A stretch of DNA of 63,156 bases from Bdellovibrionota bacterium (GCA_963170185.1 CAUJGS010000079.1:1-63156), one strand, 5' to 3'; positions 1-9,494 are shown, counted from the first letter of the stretch. Program-made: numbers and translations. Notes: generated by a model not told the origin, from the letters alone.

Positions 1-760
<760 letters not shown>

Positions 761-793
761 CTACTCCTCCACTTAGCTCAACTACAAAAGTTT

Positions 794-1948
794 CTATTGG
801 CGTTCGTCGCCAGACAAAGAATCAAAAAAACTGGGAGCCTTGTTTTTCGCAAGCGCTTGCTTTGTCTGCGTAGAGCGCTCGCCAACCTTGCTCACCACCG
901 TCACCTGTCCCACCGGAACAACGGGCGTAAAAACTTCGGACTCAAGCGGCACGTCCGCCTGAAGCAAACTCGCGGCCCGACGAATCACTTCGGGAGCTTC
1001 TTGTGAAACTCGGTCCCAAGACGTTCGGCGAACCATCGCCTCGGCGTTTACCTTCGTGGACCCGACGACACCCGAAGCGCCACGCAAAACTGTGATCATC
1101 TGTTGGGCTCTAGCGAAGTAATCACCAAGCTTATAAATTTCATGAAGCGCGAGCTTCATGCGTGTCTCGTGCTCCCCAGAAGCTTTCACTGGCGCCATCG
1201 CCGGTGTCGCTCCCACGGCAGCCTTCATTTTCTGAAGTTCCGTTTCACGGTCCGTCAGCGCCCGACGAGTCGCCTCGAGTTCCCGTTGCGCATTCGCGAG
1301 ATCCACGAGAATCGTGCGCAAAAGTTCCGGCGAAAGCGACGGCACTTCGTGAGACGACATATTGGTCATCGGCACAAACGGAACTTGGCGCTCGGAAAAC
1401 TCGATCAAGACACTGCCATTGGACCAAGAGACATGCGAACGCGCTTTGCCGATATACTCGGGCAGAGCTTCGAACGCCGCGCGCAGATAGCGTGCCGTGT
1501 GCGGCATACGATCATCGGAGAAATCGATGCGAAACTCGGTGCGCTCGATCCCGTCGCTGTGAGAATGTTTGAGCCCACGAATCACCGGCTGCGGAGAAAT
1601 GAAACTCGCCAAAAAGCGATCGGGCTGGTGATAGAGTTCACGTATTCCAGGCACGATACGAAGAACGCTGTCGAGAGCTCCCCAGGCACGAAGCTGTGGC
1701 GACGCATGGCCGACGACTTCGAAAAACGACTGGCCTGTTTCTTTCAAGATGCGGGGGCCGTAGAGCTCTTCGAGAGTCGCGAGGACGTATTCCAAACGAT
1801 CGGCTTCAAGCCAAGACGAGGAATCGCGTAGGTAATGCAAAGGCCAGTCGAATCGCTCGTAAAGCGGTTCGAGATCTTCTCCGCGACGCTCAAGAAACTT
1901 GAGTGCCGCGTTTGTCAGTTTACAGCTCAAAAGTAATGGCGGTTGCAC
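794..1948 (-). CDS. Possible sensor-type protein with central coiled coil, upstream of eno
   Basis: 384 residues with no signal peptide or membrane segment. Residues about 8-180 resemble the N-terminal ligand-binding region found in some AraC-type regulators and myxobacterial-style sensors (a run like LEADRLEYVLATLEELYG, then an aromatic-rich core). The similarity is weak and judged by eye. Residues about 205-255 are heptad-like and charged, probably a coiled coil. The C-terminal 120 residues match nothing I recognise; there is no DNA-binding helix-turn-helix and no kinase or GGDEF domain. The start is GTG, with only a weak Shine-Dalgarno, so a start further in is possible. Its position just ahead of eno on the same strand is the only functional hint. 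Product unknown. Confidence 0.7.
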   Translation of the reverse strand: MQPPLLLSCKLTNAALKFLERRGEDLEPLYERFDWPLHYLRDSSSWLEADRLEYVLATLEELYGPRILKETGQSFFEVVGHASPQLRAWGALDSVLRIVPGIRELYHQPDRFLASFISPQPVIRGLKHSHSDGIERTEFRIDFSDDRMPHTARYLRAAFEALPEYIGKARSHVSWSNGSVLIEFSERQVPFVPMTNMSSHEVPSLSPELLRTILVDLANAQRELEATRRALTDRETELQKMKAAVGATPAMAPVKASGEHETRMKLALHEIYKLGDYFARAQQMITVLRGASGVVGSTKVNAEAMVRRTSWDRVSQEAPEVIRRAASLLQADVPLESEVFTPVVPVGQVTVVSKVGERSTQTKQALAKNKAPSFFDSLSGDERQ

Positions 1949-2136
1949 CGCCTGAGAGTTCTAGTGGAAAACAACTGGGAGGGAATGGAAAAATGCGGGC
2001 GCCAGCTAGAGGGATGCTATGCAGCATGCCGAACTGTGTCCCTGCTACCGGCTACGCTTCCCAGGAAGTGATCAGAGAATAACCAGAGGAGCAATCGGTC
2101 GGCAAATGGCTCCCCGGTTTGATTAAAAAAGCCGCA

Positions 2137-3282
2137 TTAGCTAGCTTTTGACGTGCCGCCCCCACGATTCGGAGCGACAAACTTCGAGCGCGGAAACGGA
2201 ATCTTATTGTCTTCAATTTCATGCATGAAAGACGGCAAAACACCCGAAGGCTCGATTTGCCCGGAAAGCTTTCCGTCCGGTCCACGCGTAAGTGGTCCCA
2301 TCTTGTAGATCGGGCTCATGACAAAATTGAAGTCCTCATCAAGACCCAAGCACTCGGTGATTTCCATGATTCGACGGCTTCCATCCGAAAGACGTGAGAT
2401 CTGAACAACCAAATGAATCGCGCTGCCGACCGTGTAGCGCATCGCTTTTTCAGAAATTTTCGCATCGCTTCCCATCGCAAGCGTTTCGATACGAACCATC
2501 GCATCGGCGGCCGTGTTGGCGTGGACGGTGCCAAGACAACCCTTGTGACCGGTGTTCATCGCCTGGATGAGTTCCAAACCTTCTGAACCACGAACCTCAC
2601 CGACGATGATGCGATCTGGACGAAGGCGAAGAGCCGACTTTAGAAGATCGCGCATCGAAACTTCGTATTTGCCCTGTTCATTTGGCATTCGCGTTTCAAA
2701 ACTCACGACGTGTTCGTATTCCAAATTCAATTCGCGTGAGTCCTCGATCGTGATCACGCGTTGGCCTTTGGGAATGCGCGAACAAAGCAAATTCAAAAGC
2801 GTTGTCTTACCAGAACCCGTACCACCGCTGACCAGAATGTTTTTTCCGAGAAACATACAAATCTCAAGAAAGTTAGCCGCATCCGGAGTGATCGCGCCAA
2901 GCTTGATATAGTCCTTAAACGACATCTTGGTTTGAAAGAACTTACGAATCGAAACGATCGTCCCGCAGCTAGCAAGCGGCTTTAAGACGGCGTGAATCCG
3001 CGAACCGTCTGGAAGACGAGCATCCAATCTAGGTTCTTCGTCGCTGATACGGCGACCGATTGAGTTGGCGATGGCGTTTACTGCCGCGACCAAATCATCT
3101 TCGCTACGAAACGCGGCATCGACGCGTTCGAGTTTTCCTTTTCGCTCGACGAAAATCTCATTTGGCCCGTTGATCAAGATCTCGCTGACCGTAGGGTCTT
3201 CGCGAAGATGCTGAACAGGGGCCAAATTGTTTATCACCGCTTCCGCGGCGACATTGGACATATTTCCCTTCGAGCTACTCAT
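2137..3282 (-). CDS. cpaF: CpaF/TadA-type secretion ATPase
   Basis: Hexameric ATPase of the VirB11/GspE superfamily, CpaF branch, which powers assembly or retraction of Flp/Tad (type IVc) pili at the inner membrane. Visible motifs: Walker A GGTGSGKTTLLN near residue 155, an Asp box ITIEDSRELNL, Walker B RIIVGEVRGSEGLE, and the His box HANTAADAMVRIETL. All are intact, so the enzyme should be active. Total 381 residues, usual for CpaF lacking the long N-terminal extension. An upstream in-frame ATG at 3303 lies inside the preceding gene; the ATG at 3282 has GGAGAGGG 12 bases ahead. It is the last gene of a three-gene operon with a cupredoxin-like protein. No other tad genes (tadB/C, rcpA, flp) are nearby. 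Confidence 0.93.
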   Translation of the reverse strand: MSSSKGNMSNVAAEAVINNLAPVQHLREDPTVSEILINGPNEIFVERKGKLERVDAAFRSEDDLVAAVNAIANSIGRRISDEEPRLDARLPDGSRIHAVLKPLASCGTIVSIRKFFQTKMSFKDYIKLGAITPDAANFLEICMFLGKNILVSGGTGSGKTTLLNLLCSRIPKGQRVITIEDSRELNLEYEHVVSFETRMPNEQGKYEVSMRDLLKSALRLRPDRIIVGEVRGSEGLELIQAMNTGHKGCLGTVHANTAADAMVRIETLAMGSDAKISEKAMRYTVGSAIHLVVQISRLSDGSRRIMEITECLGLDEDFNFVMSPIYKMGPLTRGPDGKLSGQIEPSGVLPSFMHEIEDNKIPFPRSKFVAPNRGGGTSKAS

Positions 3283-3286
3283 ACGA

Positions 3287-3886
3287 TCATTCACCCTCTC
3301 CACGCATAGCGGTGGCCGGCATTCTCACTGTCGGCGCCTGCGGGCCCGACGAGAACACGATGAATTTTCCTTCGACAGCCGTCTCAGGAGACATGAACGA
3401 GAACACACCTTCTCGGCGCGGCTCCAAACGAAACGTCTTCACTTTTCCAAAGAACGTCGCGTGATGTTCAGAGAATCCATCCAAGATAAAGCTCACGTTC
3501 TTTTCTTTTTCGTTCACGTTCACGACGTGCACCATGTAGCGGCCGTCTTTACGAACGCGAATCGTGTTTGGCACAAAGCCGCGCTCGGTATTGAGAATCA
3601 CGATGTCTTGAGTCGGTTCGCCGGCATCGAAAATCTTGTCCACGAAAGAACGCTCTGGTTCTTTGCTCTCCGTCGGCACGGATGCCGGGTCCACGACTTG
3701 AACACTATCGGATTCCGCCGCTTTGCGAAGAGCCGCGGGTGCGCGATTCAATTCTTGTTTTCGCATCTGCTGCGTGCGACGCGAAAGATCCACCGACCAT
3801 TGAGCGCTTGCCGTCGAGGAACCCAAGGCGACGACGGAGAACGCAATCGATACTAGCGCTGTGAGGATGAGGCTCTTGTTTTTCAT
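3287..3886 (-). CDS. Secreted cupredoxin-like protein in the cpaF operon
   Basis: 199 residues. Residues 1-28 form a signal peptide ending ...STASA/QW. The C-terminal half (about residues 95-185) reads as a cupredoxin-like beta-sandwich: DIVILNTERGFVPNTIRV, then MVHVVNVNEKEKNVSFIL, then HHATFFGKV and a final strand FIVFSS. Whether the copper ligands (Cys, Met, two His) are present is unclear; I see an HH pair but no Cys in this part, so the fold may be used without copper. The start at 3886 is preferred over the ATG at 3892 because AGGGGAG then has normal spacing. The stop lies 4 bases before the cpaF start, indicating translational coupling. Likely a periplasmic accessory factor of the pilus or secretion ATPase; this is inference from context. 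Confidence 0.8.
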   Translation of the reverse strand: MKNKSLILTALVSIAFSVVALGSSTASAQWSVDLSRRTQQMRKQELNRAPAALRKAAESDSVQVVDPASVPTESKEPERSFVDKIFDAGEPTQDIVILNTERGFVPNTIRVRKDGRYMVHVVNVNEKEKNVSFILDGFSEHHATFFGKVKTFRLEPRREGVFSFMSPETAVEGKFIVFSSGPQAPTVRMPATAMRGEGE

Positions 3887-3898
3887 ATCCATCTCCCC

Positions 3899-4210
3899 TT
3901 AGTGAACAACCGAACGTGTGTGAAAACCTGCGTACTCGCGCGCCACTTCGACCGCAAGAAGCTCGAGCGTCGATGGGTCCATGCGACCGAGTTCGTTGAA
4001 AAGTTTCTGACGATCATCGCCGCAACCATTGACGATCTCGACGGCGCGACGAACCTTGAACGAGTTCTGCTCGATCGCCTCGAGATGCTGCGACCAATCG
4101 GCTTTGAGAACAGGATCAATGACGCCCAACTCATAGAGAGCGTCGAAGACGTACTGCAAATTGCCTTGAAGACCTTGTAGCACTCGCGCATTTGATTCTC
4201 TAAAGCTCAT
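3899..4210 (-). CDS. Small cytosolic protein, first gene of the cpaF operon
   Basis: 103 residues, largely helical and charged, without signal peptide or membrane helix. I do not recognise the family. An upstream in-frame ATG at 4255 exists, but the ATG at 4210 follows an AAGGAAGG ribosome-binding site at good spacing. The gene ends 12 bases before the secreted cupredoxin-like protein and is on the same strand as cpaF, so all three are probably one transcript. Residues such as LGVIDPVLKADWSQHLEAIEQNSF suggest a helical bundle, perhaps a regulator or adaptor of the ATPase. Function unknown. Confidence 0.7.
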   Translation of the reverse strand: MSFRESNARVLQGLQGNLQYVFDALYELGVIDPVLKADWSQHLEAIEQNSFKVRRAVEIVNGCGDDRQKLFNELGRMDPSTLELLAVEVAREYAGFHTRSVVH

Positions 4211-4513
4211 GGGAAACATCCTTCCTTGGCCAAATTCCCGATCAACCTCATCCATGAAATCGATCTCTTCCTCTATCTCTTCGGCACAAATCCGCCTCGA
4301 GTTGAGACAATTTAAGGTACCGCCTTGTTTTTTGATTTGCGGCGCGCCAGCCGTAGGGCCAGGGGCGAGGAATTACTTCTGAATGGATCGCCAGATCACA
4401 GTCGGCAGGCTCGAAGATCATGAAAATTTCAACAAATGGCCTTCAGGCCTTCGCCAAGCTTGAGCTTGATGAACTAGAAGCGTTGCCAAGACTTAAAAAT
4501 GAAAGGAATGCCC
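4211..4513. other. Divergent intergenic region
   Basis: About 300 bases between the cpaF operon (minus) and a small secreted protein (plus). It should contain both promoters. I see no near-consensus -35/-10 pair, no convincing terminator and no further coding capacity. Confidence 0.5.
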
Positions 4514-4939
4514 ATGCGCCTACTTGCAATTGGTCTAGTCACATTCTCGCTGGTATCGACAAGCTACGGCACCGAAGCCAACAACAACGATCTGGGCTCC
4601 TTCGACGTGGTGGGCACTCCTTGCCAAGACCGACTCAACGCCATCACAAACGGAACCGAGTCGGTGATCTCGATCACTCACCTAACCTACCGCCACGCAG
4701 GCGCAGCGCTGAAGCACTATCGTGAAGATGTGGTCAACGGCGAGGCCGACTTTGAAGTTCACATCTCGGAAGCGACGGAGTTCCAAGACGTAAACGGTCG
4801 CGTTCTCGGACGCAAAGTCTCCGTCACAGACGGCGGCGACGAGTCGCTCGTGGAATACTTCTACGACCACCGCCGTAAACTCGTATCGGCTTTCTGGCAC
4901 AATCAGAGCCCCGTCCGCTACTGGTTCTGCCGCCGCTAA
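4514..4939 (+). CDS. Small secreted protein, unknown
   Basis: 141 residues with a short signal peptide (MRLLAIGLVTFSLVSTSYG) and a mature domain of about 120 residues containing two Cys, one near the start of the mature part and one at the extreme C-terminus, which could form a disulphide. The chosen ATG at 4514 follows AAAGGA at normal spacing; an ATG 15 bases earlier lacks a site. The gene converges on rnhA with a gap of one base. No family recognised; the pattern of alternating charged and hydrophobic residues suggests a small beta-rich periplasmic protein. Confidence 0.7.
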   Translation: MRLLAIGLVTFSLVSTSYGTEANNNDLGSFDVVGTPCQDRLNAITNGTESVISITHLTYRHAGAALKHYREDVVNGEADFEVHISEATEFQDVNGRVLGRKVSVTDGGDESLVEYFYDHRRKLVSAFWHNQSPVRYWFCRR

Positions 4940-4940
4940 G

Positions 4941-5699
4941 CTACGGCAGGCGCGAGGGATCAACACCCCAGGATTTTAGAATGGCGACTTCATCTTCGGC
5001 CGAAGTCGCTTTTTTGAATTTGGCGCCGGGTTGGCCTTTCACACGTCGCTCGCACTCGGGCCAAGTCTTGTGCCGCATAGGCGTACCGCCCAGCAGGCTT
5101 AAATAGGAATATGCTGGTTTCTTTTCCTGCTTAGGCTTCGGTTCCGGCAAGGCCTCTTCCGGCGGGAGATCGTGAACCGCGACGCTGTAGTTCAAAAGCG
5201 AACCGCTGAAAAGACGAGCCCTTCCGGTCTTAGAAAACTCGACCGCGATTTTATCGACGCGTTCGTTGCCCGGAACGCCGATGTGACCGCGCACATAGCG
5301 CCACGTGATTTGGCCGCGATCTTGGCGAGCTCGCACTTCGCGCGCAAGCTCTTGCCAGAGCTCGCGGTTCACGACGTCGCCGCCTTCCGCCGTTTTCCAA
5401 CCGCGCTTTTGCCATCCCCAAATCCACTGGGTGATCCCACGAATGACGTACGTCGAATCCGTGCAAAGCAAAACCGGCCCATCGTCATCACGCACTTCGC
5501 GCAGGGCCGCGATCGTGCCGTAGATTTCCATTTGGTTATTGGTGGTTTGCGACTCAGCCCCACCAAGCTCTCGCACACGACCGTCAGGCCTTACGACAAT
5601 AGCGCCCCAACCGCCCGGGCCGGGGTTCCCCGAACAGGCGCCATCGGTGTAGATCAAAATACCTTTAAAAAAGTCGCTGGCTTGAGCCTGTTCCGTCAT
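4941..5699 (-). CDS. rnhA: Ribonuclease HI with C-terminal viroplasmin-like domain
   Basis: RNase HI cleaves the RNA strand of RNA-DNA hybrids during replication and R-loop removal. The catalytic carboxylates are all visible: Asp in YTDGACSGNPG (about residue 19), Glu in NNQMEIYG, Asp in CTDSTYV, and Asp in GNERVDKIA. Residues 1-155 make a normal RNase H fold. The protein is 252 residues, about 100 longer than E. coli RnhA. After a Pro/Lys-rich linker the tail contains TWPECERRVKGQPGAKFKK, matching the caulimovirus-viroplasmin / hybrid-binding motif. In eukaryotic RNase H1 this domain is at the N-terminus; here it is at the C-terminus. Identification of the catalytic domain is secure; the tail assignment rests on motif match by eye. 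Confidence 0.95.
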   Translation of the reverse strand: MTEQAQASDFFKGILIYTDGACSGNPGPGGWGAIVVRPDGRVRELGGAESQTTNNQMEIYGTIAALREVRDDDGPVLLCTDSTYVIRGITQWIWGWQKRGWKTAEGGDVVNRELWQELAREVRARQDRGQITWRYVRGHIGVPGNERVDKIAVEFSKTGRARLFSGSLLNYSVAVHDLPPEEALPEPKPKQEKKPAYSYLSLLGGTPMRHKTWPECERRVKGQPGAKFKKATSAEDEVAILKSWGVDPSRLP

Positions 5700-5750
5700 G
5701 CCTGAACTATGCGCCGATTTGGCGGCTCACGCAATCAATGACCAGGGCAA

Positions 5751-7211
5751 TCAATGCCCGTGATCCTTTCCAAGCCCCCCTCCCTCGGCGTGCGCTTCGG
5801 GTAAATCTCCTAGCAGCGCGCGTGCTTCGACAGGCTGTTCAGAAATCGACTCACTCGGTAGACCGATCTGACTCAGAATCTGAGTCGCCTTCGCGATCTC
5901 CTGACCGGCGCGAAGAATACGAGTCTCAACGATGGCATTTTGCCCACGCAGCGCTTGGCGCCAAGCTCCCCCGCCTTGAACAAGACCACCATTCAATCGC
6001 GTCTCTATGCGATCTCCCGCGCCGAGACGACCGTCGCGCCCGCGTAGTTCAACCGAGTACCCTTGAAGAGTTCGTGCCGCCGCACTTGAGGCCACCATGC
6101 GCACACCAAGATCATATGTCGGAAGCCCTTGCGCCAATCGAAGCGATGGCAGCTTGTCGAAAGCCCCACGGCGGTAGGCTTCTATTTCTTGTGGCTTCTT
6201 AGAGTCCATGAAGTCAGCAAGCTCACGGTAGGTCACGCACTGCACTTCCGGACGCCCACACACTGCGAGCGCAAACTCTTGCATCGCTTCCCAGTACGCG
6301 CCGTCATTCCATTTCGAAAAATGATGGCCGATGTGAACAGGCGCACGATTGCCATTGTAGTTGCCTTCGAAATACTGAAGGTACGTTTCAATCATCTGGT
6401 TTTTGAATCGAGCCTTCTGCGCGGGGTTTGGTTTTGCCGCTGAATCCGCGACATAGAAATTGTAGTCCATCGAGAGCGTTCGTTTGCCAGTTCCTGCGAT
6501 GGTAAGCGCCGCTAGCGGAAAATTCCAATGTCCGCCTTGAGCATGTCGCTCGGGCCAGTAGTTCGCTTTCGCGACCAGCGATGTGTCGTAGCGATAGCCT
6601 TTGGCACGGATCACGTCCCAAAGCCCTTTGCTTACACCCAATTGTGGCGCGCGAAATCCCGTCATCGAATCTTCTTTAAAGACCCAGCCGTTTGGAAAAC
6701 GCGAACTTGGACGAACACCATTGAAATTGAAGAAATCAAAAATGATCGAATGAAACTGCGTGAACTCGCTCGACCATTCTTTTACCGTCCACTTGTCGCC
6801 GCTGAAGTGTGCGTTGGCGTGCGACGCGATCTCGTGCTCTTCGATCGCCGCTAAATTCGTTTGGTCGTAACGCGCCAAAAGATCGGCCGCATCGTCGCCC
6901 CAACCGATTGCGGAAACTCCCGCCCCGCGAGTTGGCTCGATGTACTTTTTCCGATTCGCTTTTCCGACGTAGTACACACCTGAAATGAAATACGTGAACT
7001 TGACCGGAGCCCCTTTGGCTTTCGCGCGCCTTGCGAAGTCGCGCGTTTCCTCCCACATCGGGATCGACGACGAACCGTCGAATGCGAGAAGCACAAACTG
7101 CGGCGGCCTTGAGCCAGACGCCGACGCCGACGCCGCTCCAAGCAGTGTTCCAGCCAATGTTCCCGACAATGTGGAGATAAGCGCGATAGAGAAAAGACGA
7201 GACACCGACAT
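5751..7211 (-). CDS. Secreted polysaccharide-deacetylase-like protein
   Basis: 486 residues with a signal peptide ending around ASASA. The first 330 residues follow the carbohydrate esterase 4 (NodB) layout: LLAFDGSSS at the position of the TFDDG motif, EIASHANAH giving an HxxxH zinc pair, then MTGFRAPQLG resembling the RxP motif, and VHIGHHF near the end. CE4 enzymes deacetylate chitin, peptidoglycan or other polysaccharides. The usual second Asp of TFDD is replaced by Gly (FDG), so metal binding or activity may be altered. Residues 340-486 form a separate beta-rich tail of unknown type ending in a His-containing GKDHGH. Start ATG has GAGGGGG at ideal spacing. Likely periplasmic or outer-surface, acting on own or prey envelope polymers; this role is inferred. 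Confidence 0.8.
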   Translation of the reverse strand: MSVSRLFSIALISTLSGTLAGTLLGAASASASGSRPPQFVLLAFDGSSSIPMWEETRDFARRAKAKGAPVKFTYFISGVYYVGKANRKKYIEPTRGAGVSAIGWGDDAADLLARYDQTNLAAIEEHEIASHANAHFSGDKWTVKEWSSEFTQFHSIIFDFFNFNGVRPSSRFPNGWVFKEDSMTGFRAPQLGVSKGLWDVIRAKGYRYDTSLVAKANYWPERHAQGGHWNFPLAALTIAGTGKRTLSMDYNFYVADSAAKPNPAQKARFKNQMIETYLQYFEGNYNGNRAPVHIGHHFSKWNDGAYWEAMQEFALAVCGRPEVQCVTYRELADFMDSKKPQEIEAYRRGAFDKLPSLRLAQGLPTYDLGVRMVASSAAARTLQGYSVELRGRDGRLGAGDRIETRLNGGLVQGGGAWRQALRGQNAIVETRILRAGQEIAKATQILSQIGLPSESISEQPVEARALLGDLPEAHAEGGGLGKDHGH

Positions 7212-7258
7212 TACGACCCCCTCTGGTCAAGTAATGCAGCGCATCTAACATGCATTTG

Positions 7259-7288
7259 CCCAAAATAAAAGCACCCATAAGGTGCTTT
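7259..7288 (-). terminator. Rho-independent terminator of the phoH-slyD operon
   Basis: A perfect 8-bp stem (AAAGCACC / GGTGCTTT) with a 5-base loop is followed on the minus strand by TTATTTT. It sits about 80 bases after the stop of the SlyD-type gene, in the correct orientation for it. Confidence 0.8.
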
Positions 7289-7369
7289 CCAAGAGATTCA
7301 TGTGCCGGTCATCAGGTATCCGATATGAGATACCCGATTTTGATACCCGGCAGCCTTAGCCGGCGGGAT

Positions 7370-7855
7370 TTAGTGGTTATGACCACCAGGTCCGTGTGCA
7401 TGACCATGTGCGAGCTCTTCTTTTGTCGCTTCACGAACCGAATCGATTTCCACTTCAAACGTAAGATCTTGGCCCGCCAAAGGATGGTTGCCGTCGATCG
7501 TGACGTGCGTGTCCGTCACCTTGGTCACCATCACGACTTGTGCGTGGCCATCGCCAGCGTCCGCATGAAAACGGTCGCCAACTTCGACGTCTTTTTTAGG
7601 AAGGCGCTCGCGAGGAACTTCGACGATCATTTCAGCTTCGACTTCGCCGTAGGCCTCGGCCGCTTTAACCGTCACTTTTTTGCGATCACCGGGCTTCATC
7701 GCCTGAATTTCACGCTCAAGGCCAGGAATGATCTGGCCGACGCCTTCGAGAAACATCAAAGGATCCGAGCCGAAAGAAGATTCGAGTTCTTCGCCTTTCG
7801 CATTCGTCAGTTTGTAGTGAAAACTCACAACTCGTGGATTCGCGCTCAAAATCAT
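7370..7855 (-). CDS. slyD: SlyD-type FKBP peptidyl-prolyl isomerase
   Basis: 161 residues. Peptidyl-prolyl cis-trans isomerase and chaperone of the FKBP family, SlyD branch. The FKBP core opens with VSFHYKLTNAKGEELESS and GQIIPGLEREIQAM, is interrupted by the insert-in-flap chaperone domain (AEMIVEVPRERLPKKDVEVGD...), and closes with NHPLAGQDLTFEVEI, the SlyD signature. The C-terminal tail HGHAHGPGGHNH is His-rich, as in metal-binding SlyD that assists nickel insertion. The start is ATG at 7855 with GGGAGA 5 bases ahead; a TTG 12 bases earlier is unlikely. It follows phoH by about 40 bases on the same strand and is followed by a terminator. Confidence 0.95.
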   Translation of the reverse strand: MILSANPRVVSFHYKLTNAKGEELESSFGSDPLMFLEGVGQIIPGLEREIQAMKPGDRKKVTVKAAEAYGEVEAEMIVEVPRERLPKKDVEVGDRFHADAGDGHAQVVMVTKVTDTHVTIDGNHPLAGQDLTFEVEIDSVREATKEELAHGHAHGPGGHNH

Positions 7856-7896
7856 CTTGTCTCCCAAAGCAGTACGGCCAGAGGCTGTTACGACAC

Positions 7897-9246
7897 TTAC
7901 AATATATTTGCCGCCAGCTCGGCGAGTTCGGAGCGCTCCCCTTTCGAGAGGGTCACGTGAGCCGAAATTCGCTGCCCCTTCATTCGCTCAACCGAATAGG
8001 TCAAACCGGAAGTGGCGCTGTCGACGTAGGGGTTGTCGATCTGATACGCATCTCCGGTCAAGACGACTTTTGTCCCCTGTCCAGCGCGCGTCACAATTGT
8101 TTTGATTTCATGGGGCGTAAGGTTCTGGGCCTCATCCACAATCAGGTACTGATTCGGGATCGACCGACCGCGGATATATGTCAGAGGTTCGATATTGAGC
8201 ATTCCCTGATTGATCAGCTCCTGCGCGCGGCCAGCCGCTTTTTTGTCGGCCCCCATCAGGAATTCGACGTTATCAAAAATCGGCTGCATCCATGGATTCA
8301 GCTTTTGCTCAACATCCCCAGGAAGATAACCGATATCGCGCCCCATTGGAAAGATCGGACGGCTGACAAGAAGACGCTGAAAGCGGCCCTCGTCGAGAGT
8401 TTTAAAGAGTCCAGCCGCTAGCGCCATCAGGGTTTTACCGGTTCCGGCTTTACCCACAAGCGAAACAAACAAGATCTCATCGTTCAAAAGACAATCCATC
8501 GCAAATGTCTGTTCAACGTTTCGCGGGTGAATTCCCCAGATCGATTCGTTGGGAACCATGATCGGAACAATGCCTTGTTCCTTCTCGCTGAAACGACCAA
8601 TCGCGGAATGATTGTGATTCGAACTATCGCGCATCACCACGTACTGGTTCGCCTTTAGCCCAAAGGTTTCCGAAGTGATGATCTTCTCTGCGTAAAACTC
8701 TTCGATGATCGAAGGTGGCACGTCGATTTCACGATGCCCCTGGTACATTTCATCGATCTCAACACGCTCGGGTTCGTAGTCTTTTGCGAACACACCAAAG
8801 ACATCGGCGCGAATACGAAGGTTGATATCTTTCGTGACAAGCTCAACCGAGGCCTTTGGATACTTCGTTTGAATCGCCAGAGCCGTGGCCAAGATACGGT
8901 TGTCCGCCTTCTCGGGATCAAGCTCCTTGGGCATTTCGTGATGATTGACGTCCGTGTTGATGTAGACCGTGGACTTTGAGCTCTCAAGCGCTACCCCTTT
9001 TGCCAGGGGCCCGAGTTCACGAAGTTCATCGACAAAGCGACTGAACTGACGAGCGTTGCGACCGTTTTCACCAAGATCGCGCTTGAAGCGATCAACTTCT
9101 TCGATGACGGAAATCGGAATGTGAATGTCGGCATCGGTGAATTTTTTAATCGCTAGGGCATCGAACAAGATCACGTTTGTGTCGACGACGATTTTACGAT
9201 TGCGGGCTCCACTTTCGATTTCTGCGCGTCCAGGTGCAACAACCAC
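7897..9246 (-). CDS. PIN domain-PhoH ATPase fusion (YlaK-like)
   Basis: About 449 residues. An N-terminal PIN-type nuclease domain opens with KIVVDTNVILFDAL and has further acidic residues in DADIHIPISVIEEVDRFKR and ADNRILATAL; a C-terminal PhoH domain has Walker A VGKAGTGKTLMALAAG, Walker B NQYLIVDEAQNLTPHEIK and the arginine/sensor segment VVLTGDAYQID. PIN-PhoH proteins are RNA-associated ATPase-nucleases, some acting as toxin-like RNases or helicases (PhoH2); the longer YlaK-type proteins are housekeeping. No upstream ATG exists in frame; the GTG at 9246 with GGAGGA nine bases ahead is chosen, but other GTG/TTG starts up to 9333 are possible. Probably co-transcribed with slyD. Confidence 0.9.
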   Translation of the reverse strand: MVVAPGRAEIESGARNRKIVVDTNVILFDALAIKKFTDADIHIPISVIEEVDRFKRDLGENGRNARQFSRFVDELRELGPLAKGVALESSKSTVYINTDVNHHEMPKELDPEKADNRILATALAIQTKYPKASVELVTKDINLRIRADVFGVFAKDYEPERVEIDEMYQGHREIDVPPSIIEEFYAEKIITSETFGLKANQYVVMRDSSNHNHSAIGRFSEKEQGIVPIMVPNESIWGIHPRNVEQTFAMDCLLNDEILFVSLVGKAGTGKTLMALAAGLFKTLDEGRFQRLLVSRPIFPMGRDIGYLPGDVEQKLNPWMQPIFDNVEFLMGADKKAAGRAQELINQGMLNIEPLTYIRGRSIPNQYLIVDEAQNLTPHEIKTIVTRAGQGTKVVLTGDAYQIDNPYVDSATSGLTYSVERMKGQRISAHVTLSKGERSELAELAANIL

Positions 9247-9403
9247 AGTCTTGGTTCCTCCATGCACTCGAGATGCCCTCGAGGTACGAGTCGTGGGCGT
9301 CTTGCCCACGCTACATAGATGATTGCAGACCAAGACCTGCGTCTTGTCGACGCAATTCCTAGACTCGACCGAAAGCTGGCGCGCCGCATCTGCGACCGTA
9401 ACC

Positions 9404-9437
9404 GAAAAAAAACCCGCCGGTTCTGGCAGGTTTTTTA
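9404..9437 (-). terminator. Rho-independent terminator after the PilZ gene
   Basis: A-rich left arm, GCC/GGC core with one mismatch, 6-base loop and a right arm with six T's; the sequence is nearly symmetrical, so it may work on both strands. It lies about 60 bases downstream of the PilZ gene stop. Confidence 0.75.
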
Positions 9438-9494
9438 GTCTCCGTAACTTGTCTATACTTGTCTATTTCTTGTGCGTGCTTGCTGAAGTACGTC

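Noticed and set aside
2137-4210. Full Tad pilus locus
   Set aside because: Only CpaF is present; no tadB, tadC, rcpA, tadZ, tadV or flp gene nearby.
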